Origin: Roseicella sp. DB1501
Lineage (GTDB): Bacteria; Pseudomonadota; Alphaproteobacteria; Acetobacterales; Acetobacteraceae
Assembly: GCF_013112485.1 (NCBI RefSeq)
Contig: NZ_JABFHG010000014.1
Span: 62,001-126,000, forward strand
Length of the DNA: 64,000 bases
Direction: 5' to 3'
Shown: positions 17,939 through 26,045 of the stretch, in pieces
Numbering within the stretch: position 1 is the first letter of the stretch
Layout of the letters: each line of letters begins with the position of its first letter
Program-made: the position numbers and the translations under genes
Notes under the pieces: generated by a model
What the model saw: only the letters and a program-made list of their open reading frames with translations
Told to the model about the DNA's origin: nothing
The model's database searches: none

Positions 17939-19309
17939 TCAGGCGGGCTGCAGGTCGCCCATCACGGTCGGAATCAGCTCGGAGACGGTGGGGTGGATAT
18001 GCACCGCCCGCTGCATGACCGGGGCTGGCGCGCCGGCATGGGCGAGGTCGAGCAGGCCATGGATCGCCTCGTCGCCCTCCACGCCGAGGATGGCGGCGCC
18101 GAGGATGCGGTGGGTCTGCGCATCGACCACGATCTTGATGAAGCCCTGGGTCTCGCCCTTCTCGACGGCGCGGTTCACCCGCGTCATCGGCCGCCGCCCG
18201 ACCAGCAGCCGGTGCCCGGCGGCGCGCGCCTCGGTCTCGGTCTCGGTCATGCCGAAGCGGCCGAGCGGCGGGTCGGTGAAGAGGGCGTAGCAGGGCAGCC
18301 GGTCGGTGACCCGGCGCCGCTCGCCATCGAGCAGGTTGGCGGCGACGATCTCGTAATCGTTGTAGGCGGTATGGGTGAAGGCGCCGCGGCCGTTGCAGTC
18401 GCCGAGCGCCCAGATGCCGGGCTGGCTGGTCTCCAGCGCGTCGTCGACCGTGATGTAGCCGCGCGCGTCCCGGGCGATGCCGGCGGCTTCCAGGCCGAGA
18501 TCGTCGGTATTGGGTCGCCGGCCGGTCGCCAGCAGCAGGTGCGAGGCCTGGATCTCCGGGACGCCCTCGATGCGGACCGCCACCGCCTCGCCGGCGGGCG
18601 CCAGGGCGAGCCCCTTGGCGCCGCAATGGACGGTCACGCCCTCCGCCTCGAGCAGCGCCTGCACCGCCGCCGAGACCTCCTCGTCCTCGCGCGGGATCAG
18701 CCGCGGCGCCAGTTCCACCACCGTCACCATGGCGCCGAAGCGGCGGAAGATCTGGGCGAATTCCAGCCCGATATAACTGCCGCCGATGATCGCCAGATGC
18801 CGGGGCAGGGCATCGAGGCGGAGCAGGTCGCTGTTGCTGAGCCAGCGCACGGTCTCGAGGCCCGGGATCGGCGGCGCCGCGGCGCGCCCGCCGACATCGA
18901 GGAAGATCCAGGGCGCGGTCAGCGTCTGGTCATCGACCGCGACGCGGTGCGGGCCGGTGAAGCGGGCATGGCCGTGCAGGAAGGCGATGTTCTCGGTCGT
19001 GGCGAGGGACTGCGCCAGGCCGTCGCGCGAGCGGGCGACGATCCCCTCCATCCGCGCGCGGACCCGCGGCCAGTCGATGCCGACCTCGCCGGCGAGCACC
19101 ACGCCGTATTCCGCCGCCCGCCGGGCGAGCTGCGCCACCCGGGCGCTCGCCACCAGGGTCTTGGTCGGGGTGCAGCCGGTGTTGACGCAGGTGCCGCCGG
19201 CCTTGTTCCGCTCGATCATGGCGACGCGCCGGCCGCTGGCCGCGAGGCGGAAGGCGAGGGAGGGTCCGGCCTGCCCGGCCCCGATCACGATCGCGTCGTA
19301 CTCCGCCAT
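17939..19309 (-). CDS. FAD-dependent disulfide oxidoreductase (mercuric/dihydrolipoamide reductase family)
   Basis: A 456-residue class I pyridine nucleotide-disulfide oxidoreductase. Domains in order are FAD-binding (AIVIGAGQAGPSLAFRLA), the redox-active pair in GGTCVNTGCTPTKTL (C-x4-C), NAD(P)-binding (AIIGGSYIGLEFAQIFRRFG), the second FAD motif (GIWALGDCNGRGAFTHTAYN) and a dimerisation domain with the catalytic His-Glu pair in HIHPTVSELIPTVMG. It lacks an N-terminal heavy-metal-associated domain and the C-terminal vicinal cysteines of true mercuric reductases, and no pyruvate dehydrogenase genes are near. It may therefore reduce a different disulfide or act as a quinone or soluble pyridine-nucleotide oxidoreductase. 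Confidence 0.85.
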   Translation of the reverse strand: MAEYDAIVIGAGQAGPSLAFRLAASGRRVAMIERNKAGGTCVNTGCTPTKTLVASARVAQLARRAAEYGVVLAGEVGIDWPRVRARMEGIVARSRDGLAQSLATTENIAFLHGHARFTGPHRVAVDDQTLTAPWIFLDVGGRAAAPPIPGLETVRWLSNSDLLRLDALPRHLAIIGGSYIGLEFAQIFRRFGAMVTVVELAPRLIPREDEEVSAAVQALLEAEGVTVHCGAKGLALAPAGEAVAVRIEGVPEIQASHLLLATGRRPNTDDLGLEAAGIARDARGYITVDDALETSQPGIWALGDCNGRGAFTHTAYNDYEIVAANLLDGERRRVTDRLPCYALFTDPPLGRFGMTETETEARAAGHRLLVGRRPMTRVNRAVEKGETQGFIKIVVDAQTHRILGAAILGVEGDEAIHGLLDLAHAGAPAPVMQRAVHIHPTVSELIPTVMGDLQPA

Positions 19310-19424
19310 GTCCCGCTCCCGCCCAGATGCCGCCGGAGGGAACGCCGGGGCCGCATCCCGGCTCGGCCCGTCCAGTGGCCGGTCATGCCATGGTGATGGC
19401 GGCCCTCCCGGACCGCCGGCCGCG

Positions 19425-20096
19425 TCAGGGCGCGCTGAGGCCGGCGCAGAGGAAGGGCACGATCTCGGTGACCGCCCGGTCGAAGTCGCCGCTGTCGCAG
19501 GCGCCGTCCGACATCATCTCCAGCCGCCCGGTGCGCAGCAGCGTGTAGCGATAGGCGCCCATCATGAAATAGACCCGCCAGCACAGCACCTGCCGGTCGA
19601 GATGCGGCAGCACGCGGGCGAACTCGCCGAGATAGTCGAGCGTCGTCTCGTCGTAGACGGCGCTCAGCACCTCCTTCGAGATGTCGTCCGGCTCGGTGTG
19701 CAGCCGCGCATGCATGCGCATGGTGGCCCGCCCCTCCGGCGTCTGGCCATTCAGCATGAAGGGCGTCACGAAGCTGCGGACCAGCTCCTCGAGCGGGATC
19801 GGCCCGCCGCCTCGCCCCGCTCGCGCCTCGGCAAGGGCGCGCCGGCGCGCCTCGGTCACCTGGCTGGCGCCCCGCAGATAGGCCGCCTTGAACAGGTCGC
19901 GCTTGGCGCCGAAGTGGTAATGGAGCTGGGCGAGGTTCACCCCCGCCCGCTGGGCGATCGCCCGGGTAGAAGTGGCGGCATAGCCCTGTTCGGAGAAGAG
20001 CGACTGGGCAACGTCGAGGATGCGGTCGCGCACGCTGGCGGTGGCCTCCGCAGCGGGCCTGGTTTGCTCTGTTACCGTCATTCTCGATCCGTCCAT
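19425..20096 (-). CDS. TetR/AcrR family transcriptional regulator
   Basis: A 223-residue repressor. The DNA-binding domain is clear: RDRILDVAQSLFSEQGYAAT, STRAIAQRAGVNLAQLHYHF (helix-turn-helix) and GAKRDLFKAAYLRG. The C-terminal ligand and dimer domain is unlike well-known members, with a segment EELVRSFVTPFM and DRQVLCWRVYFMMGAYRYTL. Start ATG 20096; ATG 20081 is an alternative. It is divergent from the flavin monooxygenase-like gene, and a palindrome (20179-20190) lies in the shared promoter region, so it probably represses that gene and possibly the VOC gene downstream, which has a matching site. Confidence 0.88.
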   Translation of the reverse strand: MDGSRMTVTEQTRPAAEATASVRDRILDVAQSLFSEQGYAATSTRAIAQRAGVNLAQLHYHFGAKRDLFKAAYLRGASQVTEARRRALAEARAGRGGGPIPLEELVRSFVTPFMLNGQTPEGRATMRMHARLHTEPDDISKEVLSAVYDETTLDYLGEFARVLPHLDRQVLCWRVYFMMGAYRYTLLRTGRLEMMSDGACDSGDFDRAVTEIVPFLCAGLSAP

Positions 20097-20147
20097 GGCC
20101 GCGTCGATGCCTCGTCCCCGCAGTCCCTATAGCGTGCTGCCGCCTGC

Positions 20148-20193
20148 TTGACACGGACGGGCCCGCTCGTCGAGATTTGGTCGGGCGACCGAA
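20148..20193 (+). promoter_or_regulatory. Candidate promoter and TetR operator before the flavin monooxygenase-like gene
   Basis: TTGACA (20148-20153) lies 17-18 bases before a weak -10 (GAGATT, 20172-20177). Directly overlapping and following it is the palindrome GGTCGGGCGACC (20179-20190) inside TTGGTCGGGCGACCGAA. Arms of five bases plus a 2-base centre, placed at the start of transcription, fit a TetR-type operator. The -10 assignment is tentative. Confidence 0.45.
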
Positions 20194-20226
20194 CATCGTG
20201 GCCCCAGCATCGCGGAAGGACGGCCA

Positions 20227-21426
20227 ATGAGCGCAGCCTTGGAGATGGACGGCCTCTCGCCGATCCGGGTCGGCACCGATCCCGTGGCCCGGGCCCGATC
20301 CATCGCCGCCCGCATCGAGGCGGATTCGGCCCGCATCGAATCCGACAAGGCGCTGACGCCCGAGGTGCTGGACGCCCTGCACGGCGCCGCCCTGTTCCGG
20401 ACCCTTCTGCCGCGCGCCTACAATGGCGAGGAGGTACGGCCCGCCACCTTCTTCCGCATGGAGGAGGCGATCGCCGCCGCCGACGGCTCGACGGCCTGGT
20501 GCCTCGGCCAGGCCTCGGGCTGCTCCTTCGCCGCGGCCTATATGGCGCCCGAGGCGGCCTGGGAGGTCTGGGGCGACCCTCGCGCGGTGCTTGCCTGGGG
20601 CTTCGGCACCGGCACCGCCCATGCCGTGCCTGGCGGCTACCGCGTCTCCGGCACCTGGGGCTTTGCCAGCGGCAACCGGCATGCGAGCTGGATGGGCGGG
20701 CATTGCCGCCTCGTCGAGCCGGACGGCTCCATCCGCCGCAACCCCGATGGCAGCGAGGCCGAGCGCACGATGCTGGTGCGGCGCGAGGCGGTGCGCTTCC
20801 ACGATGTCTGGAACGTCGTCGGCCTACGCGGCACCAACAGCGACACCTACAGCTTCGACGAGCTCTTCGTGCCGGAGGCCTTCAGCGTCTGCCGCGACAG
20901 CGATGCCGAGCGCCGGATCGACTCGCCGCTCTACAAGTTCACCACCACCAACCTCTATGCCGCGGGCTTCGCCGGCGTCTCCATGGGCATCGCCCGCGGC
21001 ATGCTGGATGCCTTCACCAGCATGGCGCGGACCAAGACCGGTGCCGCCATGACGCGGCCGATGCGGGAGAGCGAGGTGATCCAGAACGGCATCGCGCAAT
21101 GCGAGGCGAAGCTGCGCTCGGCCGGCGCCTGGCTGGTCGAGGTGCTGGAGGAGGCATGGGAGGTGGCGCGCAGCCGCGGCCACATCACCATGCAGGAGCG
21201 GGCCATGGTCCGCCTCGCCACCACCTCGGCCATCCACCGCGCCAAGGAGGTGGCCGAATGGGCCTATCACGAGGCGGGGGCGAGCGCGATCATGGTCGGC
21301 GGCCCCTTCGAGCGCCGGATGCGCGACATCCATGCCTCGGCGCAGCAGGTGCAGGGCCGGACCGCGCATCTCGAGATGTGCGGCCAGCATTTCCTGGGGA
21401 TGAACCCGTCCGGCCGCTTCTTCTGA
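20227..21426 (+). CDS. Acyl-CoA dehydrogenase-fold flavin monooxygenase (HsaA/HpaH-like)
   Basis: A 399-residue protein of the acyl-CoA dehydrogenase superfamily, group D flavin monooxygenase branch, in which reduced flavin comes from a separate reductase. Evidence: helical N-domain ending at LLPRAYNGEEVRPATFF, the segment AAADGSTAWCLGQASG, the beta-domain motif GYRVSGTWGFASGNRHASW and a C-terminal helical domain with AYHEAGASAIMVGGPFERR and HFLGMNPSGRFF. The SGTWGFASG motif separates it from true acyl-CoA dehydrogenases. No flavin reductase gene is adjacent. Divergent from tetR; GGAAGGACGGCC precedes the ATG. The likely role is hydroxylation of an aromatic or heterocyclic compound, by family analogy only. 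Confidence 0.78.
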   Translation: MSAALEMDGLSPIRVGTDPVARARSIAARIEADSARIESDKALTPEVLDALHGAALFRTLLPRAYNGEEVRPATFFRMEEAIAAADGSTAWCLGQASGCSFAAAYMAPEAAWEVWGDPRAVLAWGFGTGTAHAVPGGYRVSGTWGFASGNRHASWMGGHCRLVEPDGSIRRNPDGSEAERTMLVRREAVRFHDVWNVVGLRGTNSDTYSFDELFVPEAFSVCRDSDAERRIDSPLYKFTTTNLYAAGFAGVSMGIARGMLDAFTSMARTKTGAAMTRPMRESEVIQNGIAQCEAKLRSAGAWLVEVLEEAWEVARSRGHITMQERAMVRLATTSAIHRAKEVAEWAYHEAGASAIMVGGPFERRMRDIHASAQQVQGRTAHLEMCGQHFLGMNPSGRFF

Positions 21427-21519
21427 CCGCCGCCTGGTACCGGTGCCCCTCGGTCGCCGGGCGCAAGCCTCCGGTTTGCTTGGCTTCGCAGCATACGCTG
21501 CGGGCCCCGTTCGGGACCT

Positions 21520-21543
21520 CGGACCGGTCAAGCGACCGGTCCG
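21520..21543. promoter_or_regulatory. Perfect 10-4-10 palindrome before the VOC gene, candidate second TetR operator
   Basis: Arms CGGACCGGTC (21520-21529) and GACCGGTCCG (21534-21543) flank AAGC. The centre GGTCAAGCGACC matches the palindrome before the upstream monooxygenase gene (GGTCGGGCGACC) at ten of twelve positions. It lies 25-48 bp before the VOC start codon. It could also act as a hairpin at the end of the monooxygenase transcript, though no U-tract follows. Confidence 0.55.
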
Positions 21544-21567
21544 TTCGTATGGGAGAGGACTCGCGAC

Positions 21568-21972
21568 ATGCCGCTGGAAGGCCTGAACCACTACACGATC
21601 CGCCCGGTGGACCTGGAGCGGACCAGGGAGTTCTATGTCGACGTGCTGGGGCTCGAGGTCGGCTACCGGCCGCCGCTGTCCTTCCCGGGCTACTGGCTCT
21701 ATGTCGGCGACAACCCGACCGTGCACCTGATCGGCCCGCGCAGCGATGACGGCCATCCGGCGGCGCGCGAGGCGGGGCCGACCGGGCTGCTCGACCACAT
21801 CGCCTTCTCCTGCACCGGGCTTGCCGAGATGAAGCAGCGCCTGGCGCAGCGCGGCATCGCGCATGAGGTGCGGGTGATCCCGCGCGACCGGCAGACCCAG
21901 CTCTTCATCCGCGACCCGGACGGCGTCGCGGTCGAGCTGAACTACCCGCCGGCCGAGACGCCCGCCGCCTGA
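21568..21972 (+). CDS. VOC superfamily (glyoxalase/dioxygenase fold) protein
   Basis: A 134-residue single-module vicinal oxygen chelate protein. Likely metal ligands are His in GLNHYTIRP (first strand), His in PTVHLIGP or in LLDHIAFSC, and Glu in GVAVELNYPP at the end. The pattern FYVDVLGLEVGYRPP is the usual first helix-turn, and LFIRDPDGVAVELNY the closing one. Reaction unknown: relatives include glyoxalases, methylmalonyl-CoA epimerases and ring-cleaving dioxygenases. The neighbouring TetR-controlled monooxygenase and the shared palindrome suggest a common pathway. Confidence 0.82.
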   Translation: MPLEGLNHYTIRPVDLERTREFYVDVLGLEVGYRPPLSFPGYWLYVGDNPTVHLIGPRSDDGHPAAREAGPTGLLDHIAFSCTGLAEMKQRLAQRGIAHEVRVIPRDRQTQLFIRDPDGVAVELNYPPAETPAA

Positions 21973-22061
21973 CCGGCGCCGCCCGAGCGGCGCCCATCTG
22001 GCGCGATCCCGCCCCTTGGGCGATGATGCGGGCAAGACCGAGGCGATAACGGGAAGCGTCC

Positions 22062-22592
22062 ATGAGCCAGGCTTGGCACGAGATCGTGCTGGAGGTGCTG
22101 AAGGCGAACGAGATTCGCCTCATCCCCTATGTGCCGGACAACGTCCTGAAGCCGCTCATCGCCGCCATCCATGCCGATCCCTTCTTCACGGCCTTCACCA
22201 CGGCGCGGGAGGAGGAGGCGGTGGGCATCGTGGCCGGCGGGGCGATGGCCGGCATGCGCGGCATGGTGCTGATGCAGACTAGCGGCTTCGCCACGCTGGC
22301 CAATGTGCTGGCCAGCCTGCCCTGCGCCTTCCAGATCCCGGTGCTGCTGATGATCAGCGAGCGCGGCACGCTCGGCGAGTTCAATCTCGGCCAGGCGGCG
22401 GTCTGGCGCACCATGCGGCCGACCCTCGAGGCGCTGGCCATGCCGCATCAGGTGATCACGCGGCTCGATGAATGTGGCTTCATCGCCGACCGGGTGATCA
22501 GGCAGGCGCTGATGACGCAGCAGCCGGCGGCGCTGGTCCTCTCGCCGCTGCTGACCGGCGCCAAGGCCTCGCCGGTAAAGGCGGGGAGCTGA
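22062..22592 (+). CDS. TPP-dependent decarboxylase, alpha subunit (ComD-like)
   Basis: A 176-residue subunit holding the pyrimidine-binding half of a thiamine diphosphate enzyme, as in sulfopyruvate or phosphonopyruvate decarboxylases split into two chains. The cofactor-activating Glu is in FTTAREEEAVGIVAGGAMAG. MVLMQTSGFATLANVLASL and LLMISERGTLGEFN are typical of the family. The next gene, 3 bp later, encodes the diphosphate-binding half, so the pair forms one enzyme. The substrate is probably a 3-substituted pyruvate, but the partner genes known for coenzyme M or sulfolactate metabolism (comC, xsc, suyAB) are absent here. Confidence 0.83.
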   Translation: MSQAWHEIVLEVLKANEIRLIPYVPDNVLKPLIAAIHADPFFTAFTTAREEEAVGIVAGGAMAGMRGMVLMQTSGFATLANVLASLPCAFQIPVLLMISERGTLGEFNLGQAAVWRTMRPTLEALAMPHQVITRLDECGFIADRVIRQALMTQQPAALVLSPLLTGAKASPVKAGS

Positions 22593-22595
22593 GCC

Positions 22596-23207
22596 ATGGC
22601 GACCACGGCGCACAATGCCAAGCGGCTGCACCGCTTCGATGCGACGAAGCGGCTGGTGGCGCGGCTGCAGCGCGAGGAAGCCGTCATCGGCGGCATCGGC
22701 CACAGCAATTTCGACCTCTGGGCCGCCGGGCACAGGCCGCAGAATTTCTACATGCTGGGCAGCATGGGCCTCGCCGTGCCGATCGCGCTCGGCGTCGCGC
22801 TGGCGCAGCCGCAGCGCCGGGTCTTCGCGCTGGAGGGCGACGGCTCGCTGCTCATGCAACTCGGCTGCTTGGCGACGGTCGCGACCCTGCGCCCGGCCAA
22901 CCTCGCCATCCTGGTGATGGACAACGGCACCTACCAGATCACCGGCGGCCAGGCGACGCCGGCGGCGGGCGGCGCGGATTACGTCGCCATCGCCCGCGGC
23001 TGCGGCATCGCGGGCGCCGCCTGGGCGGCCGACGAGGCGGATCTGGAACGGCTGATCGACAACGCCCTGGCCACCGACGGGCCGCATCTGATCGGCCTGA
23101 AGCTCGACGACCAGGGGCCGGCGGCGCAGACCGAGCGTGACCCGCCGCAGATCCGGGACCGCTTCATGCGCGGCCTCGGCACCAAGACCAGCAAGCTGCC
23201 CGGCTGA
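22596..23207 (+). CDS. TPP-dependent decarboxylase, beta subunit (ComE-like)
   Basis: A 203-residue subunit with the diphosphate/Mg-binding motif EGDGSLLMQLGCLATVATL ending in MDNGTYQITGG (GDG...N pattern) that binds thiamine diphosphate. The N-terminal part AVIGGIGHSNFDLWAAGHRP precedes NFYMLGSMGLAVPIALGVAL, characteristic of ComE/Ppd C-terminal halves. ATG 22596 follows the alpha-subunit stop by 3 bp, so translation is coupled. A DapA-like lyase gene follows after 33 bp and is probably in the same operon. Confidence 0.85.
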   Translation: MATTAHNAKRLHRFDATKRLVARLQREEAVIGGIGHSNFDLWAAGHRPQNFYMLGSMGLAVPIALGVALAQPQRRVFALEGDGSLLMQLGCLATVATLRPANLAILVMDNGTYQITGGQATPAAGGADYVAIARGCGIAGAAWAADEADLERLIDNALATDGPHLIGLKLDDQGPAAQTERDPPQIRDRFMRGLGTKTSKLPG

Positions 23208-23240
23208 GCCGGGCCAGCGGAGGAGAGGAGGACGCAGCGC

Positions 23241-24203
23241 ATGCCGAGCCGCTTCCCGGGATTCGAGCCGCGCGGCGTCATCCCCGCCGTGCTGCTGCCC
23301 TTCCATGACGACCTCTCGATCGACGAGGCCGCCTATGCGGCGCATCTGCGCGACGTCGCCGCCGTCCCGGGCCTCAGCGCCATCACCACCAACGCCCATG
23401 CCTCCGAGGTCGCCTCCTGCGATCCGGAGGAGCAGGAGCGCGTGCTGGCGCTGACGCTGGAGACGGTGGGCGACCGGCTGCCGGTGGTGAACGGCGTCCA
23501 TGCCGACGGCACCTTGCAGGCGGCGCAGATCGCCCGGCGCGCCGCGGCTGGCGGCGCCTCGGCCCTGCTGGTCTTCCCGTCCGGCGTGCTCTCGCGCGGC
23601 AATGCCGCCCGGCCGGATTGCCTGGCCGACCATGTCCGGCACATCGCCGACGCGACGGACCTGCCGCTCATCCTGTTCCAGTATCCGGCGGTGACCGGCC
23701 TGACCTATCCGCTCGACACCCTGGCACGGCTCGCCGAGGAGGTGCCGAGCATCCGCGCCATCAAGGACTGGTGCAACGACCCGGCGCTGGCGGAGCGGCA
23801 TATCGAGGTGCTGCAGGGGCTGCGCCGGCCGGTGCATGTGCTCTCGACCCACAGCGCCTGGCTCTTCGCCTCGCTCGTCACCGGCGCCGCCGGGCTGCTC
23901 TCCGGCTCAGGCAGCGTCATCGCCGATCTGCAGGCGCGGCTGTTCGAGGCGGTGCAGCGCGGCGACATGGCGACGGCGCAGGCGCTGAACGCCCGCATCC
24001 GCCCGACCGCCCAGGCCTTCTATGCCGAGCCCTTCTTCGACATGCACAACCGCATGAAGGAGGCGCTGGTGCTGCTCGGCAAGCTGCCGCGCGCGGTGGT
24101 GCGGCCGCCGCTGAAGAAACTCGGCCCGGCGGAGATTCGCCGGATCGGCCAGGCCCTGGCAGCGGCCGGGCTGCTGGATGCGGAGCGTCTCGCCGCCGAA
24201 TAG
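23241..24203 (+). CDS. Dihydrodipicolinate synthase/N-acetylneuraminate lyase family protein
   Basis: A 320-residue Schiff-base aldolase of the DapA superfamily. The fold shows RGVIPAVLLPFHDDLSIDEAAY at the start, a TTN segment in place of the usual GTTGE motif (SAITTNAHASEVAS), the proton-shuttle Tyr in LILFQYPAVTG and the Schiff-base Lys in IRAIKDWCND. The altered GTTGE segment argues against true dihydrodipicolinate synthase. More likely it is a 2-oxo-acid aldolase or dehydratase acting beside the two-subunit decarboxylase. AGGAGAGGAGG precedes the ATG. Confidence 0.85.
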   Translation: MPSRFPGFEPRGVIPAVLLPFHDDLSIDEAAYAAHLRDVAAVPGLSAITTNAHASEVASCDPEEQERVLALTLETVGDRLPVVNGVHADGTLQAAQIARRAAAGGASALLVFPSGVLSRGNAARPDCLADHVRHIADATDLPLILFQYPAVTGLTYPLDTLARLAEEVPSIRAIKDWCNDPALAERHIEVLQGLRRPVHVLSTHSAWLFASLVTGAAGLLSGSGSVIADLQARLFEAVQRGDMATAQALNARIRPTAQAFYAEPFFDMHNRMKEALVLLGKLPRAVVRPPLKKLGPAEIRRIGQALAAAGLLDAERLAAE

Positions 24204-24211
24204 CGGCGGGA

Positions 24212-25237
24212 TCAGCGCAGGGCGGCGCGGTAGGCCTGCAGCATCTGCGCCCCCTCGGGGCCGGCGCGCTGCACCCACTCGGCGGTCAGTGTCTCGCCGA
24301 TCCCCTTCAGCTCGCCCATGAGCTGCTCGCTCGGCTGCGGCAGCAGCATCCCCTGAGCACGCAGCCGCTCCGCCTGGGTGACCTCGGCCTGCTTCGCCAG
24401 CTCCTTGCCGCGCGTGGCGGCCCGGGCGGCGGCGGCCAGCAACGCCTCCCGGTTCGGCGCATCCAGCGCCTGCAGGGCGCGAGTGTTGGCGAAGACGGCG
24501 TTGCGCGTCCGCATGCCGCCGACATTGGTCCAGGCGCGGGTGAACTCCCAGGCAGTGACGTTCACGCCGCTCTGGGCCGAGGTGAACATGGCGGTGATGA
24601 CGTTGGTGGCGAAGGCCTGGCTGACCTCGGCGAGCTGCACGGTCACCGGCGTCGCCCCCATCAGCTCGGCCATGCGGGCGGTGACGGTGTTGTAGGCGCG
24701 GAAGCGACTACCCTTCAGGTCGGCGACGCTGCGGATCTCGGATTTCGCGTAGAAGCCCTGGACATCCCAATGGACGATGTAGAGCAGGGTCAGGCCCTGC
24801 CGTTCCAGCCGGGCGCGGATATAGGGCTCGGTCGCCGCGTTCAGCGCCTCCGCCTGCGGCCAGGTCCAGGCGAGGAAGGGCACGCCGTCCACCTCGAAGA
24901 AGGGGTCCTCGTTGGCATAGGCCGAGAGCAGGATCTCGCCGAGCTGCACCTGGCCGGTCTGCACGCCGCGCTTGATCTGCGCCATGGGCAGCAGGCTGGC
25001 ATTGTTGTGCAGCTGCACCTGCATCCGGCCGCCGGTCCCCTGGTCGAGATCGGCGATGAACTGGCGGATGTTCTGGGTGTGGAAATTCTCGGCATAGGGC
25101 GTGGCCATGACCCAGCGCGTCTGGGCGAAGGCCGGCGCCATGGGCAGCGCCGTGGGCAGCAGCGCGATCGCCAGCGCCGCGGCGAGGGAGGCAAGGCGCG
25201 AACGGGCTCTCCGGGCCCGGGCGGTCCAGCGAGGCAT
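24212..25237 (-). CDS. TRAP transporter solute-binding protein, DctP type (solitary)
   Basis: A 341-residue periplasmic receptor. Start ATG 25237 with GGGAG upstream; the signal peptide runs to about APAFAQ (residue 38). The mature chain has the DctP pattern WVMATPYAENFHTQNIRQFI, MQVQLHNNASLLPMAQIKRG with GQVQLGEILLSAYANEDPFF, and the carboxylate-binding Arg region DLKGSRFRAYNTVTARMAEL. The DctQ and DctM membrane subunits are not in the window, so it must partner with subunits encoded elsewhere. It converges on the DapA-like gene (8 bp apart) and may import that pathway's substrate; this is inference. Confidence 0.88.
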   Translation of the reverse strand: MPRWTARARRARSRLASLAAALAIALLPTALPMAPAFAQTRWVMATPYAENFHTQNIRQFIADLDQGTGGRMQVQLHNNASLLPMAQIKRGVQTGQVQLGEILLSAYANEDPFFEVDGVPFLAWTWPQAEALNAATEPYIRARLERQGLTLLYIVHWDVQGFYAKSEIRSVADLKGSRFRAYNTVTARMAELMGATPVTVQLAEVSQAFATNVITAMFTSAQSGVNVTAWEFTRAWTNVGGMRTRNAVFANTRALQALDAPNREALLAAAARAATRGKELAKQAEVTQAERLRAQGMLLPQPSEQLMGELKGIGETLTAEWVQRAGPEGAQMLQAYRAALR

Positions 25238-25375
25238 GGTGGTTCGTCTCCCGGCAGGCGGTGGCCGCGCGGCGTGTCTCCCAGACGGAAGGTTCCACGG
25301 GTGGCACGCCGCCGCAAGGCTTGCGGCGTGGCGGGCCGCGGCCCGACACTCGCGCCGCCGCGCCGGAGAGCCGCC

Positions 25376-25885
25376 ATGCCCGACACCGCCCCGCAGAGCC
25401 CCGCCCGCCTGATCGTGCAGCAGCCGGGGGAGGCGCTCAGCTTCTGGCAGCCGGTGCCGGCCAACGGCTTCGTGCGCTGCCTGCTCGACGGCGCCAGCAC
25501 CGGCTCCGAGACGCCCTTCGCCTTCGGCACCCAGACCGTCGATCCCGGCTGCCATGTGCGCGAGCACCTGCACGACCAGAACGAGGAGGTCATCTTCGTC
25601 ATCGCCGGTGAGGGGGAGGCGCATATCGAGGGCGCGGTGCATCCGATGCGGCCCGGCTCCTGCTTCTTCTTCCCGCGCAACCGGGCGCACAGCTTCCACA
25701 ATACCGGCAGCGGGCCGCTGACCTTCGTCTGGTGCATCATGCCGGGCGGGCTCGAGACCTTCTTCGCCCGCATCGGCCGGGTGCGGGCCGAGGACGAGGC
25801 GCCACCGCCGCCCTTCCCGCGGCCGGAGAATGTCCGCCAGATCGAGGCCGAGACCGTCTTCGGCACTCTGCCGCCGGCCAGCTGA
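25376..25885 (+). CDS. Cupin domain protein
   Basis: A 169-residue single-domain beta-barrel. Cupin motif 1 is HVREHLHDQNEEVIFVIAGEG, with His-x3-His... and Glu as metal ligands. Motif 2 is PGSCFFFPRNRAHSFHNTG, providing the last His. The surrounding FTQTVDPG-like strand and the GLETFF tail resemble quercetinase- or oxalate-type small cupins. Reaction unknown. It is divergent from the DctP gene across 138 bp and is followed after 160 bp by an MFS gene on the same strand. Confidence 0.85.
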   Translation: MPDTAPQSPARLIVQQPGEALSFWQPVPANGFVRCLLDGASTGSETPFAFGTQTVDPGCHVREHLHDQNEEVIFVIAGEGEAHIEGAVHPMRPGSCFFFPRNRAHSFHNTGSGPLTFVWCIMPGGLETFFARIGRVRAEDEAPPPPFPRPENVRQIEAETVFGTLPPAS

Positions 25886-26045
25886 GCCGGCGCCGATTTG
25901 CAGGCCGCGTGGCATGGGACTATGCCGGCCACGCGGAGCCGCCCGGGAACGGAGCCGCCGCGCGCGGCCGTCGAATGGCCGCAACATGCCCCCGGCGTTT
26001 CTCCTTCGCTCTCGCCGGGACAGGCAGATAGCGGGAGGACTCGCC

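Noticed and set aside
17939-19309. Annotation as mercuric reductase
   Set aside because: There is no heavy-metal-binding domain, no C-terminal Cys pair and no mer genes nearby. A general disulfide oxidoreductase call is safer.
23618-25885. A 755-codon plus-strand frame across the DapA-like and DctP genes into the cupin
   Set aside because: It is antisense to the DctP gene and in a shadow frame of the DapA-like gene. Only the final 169 codons (from 25376) form the cupin.
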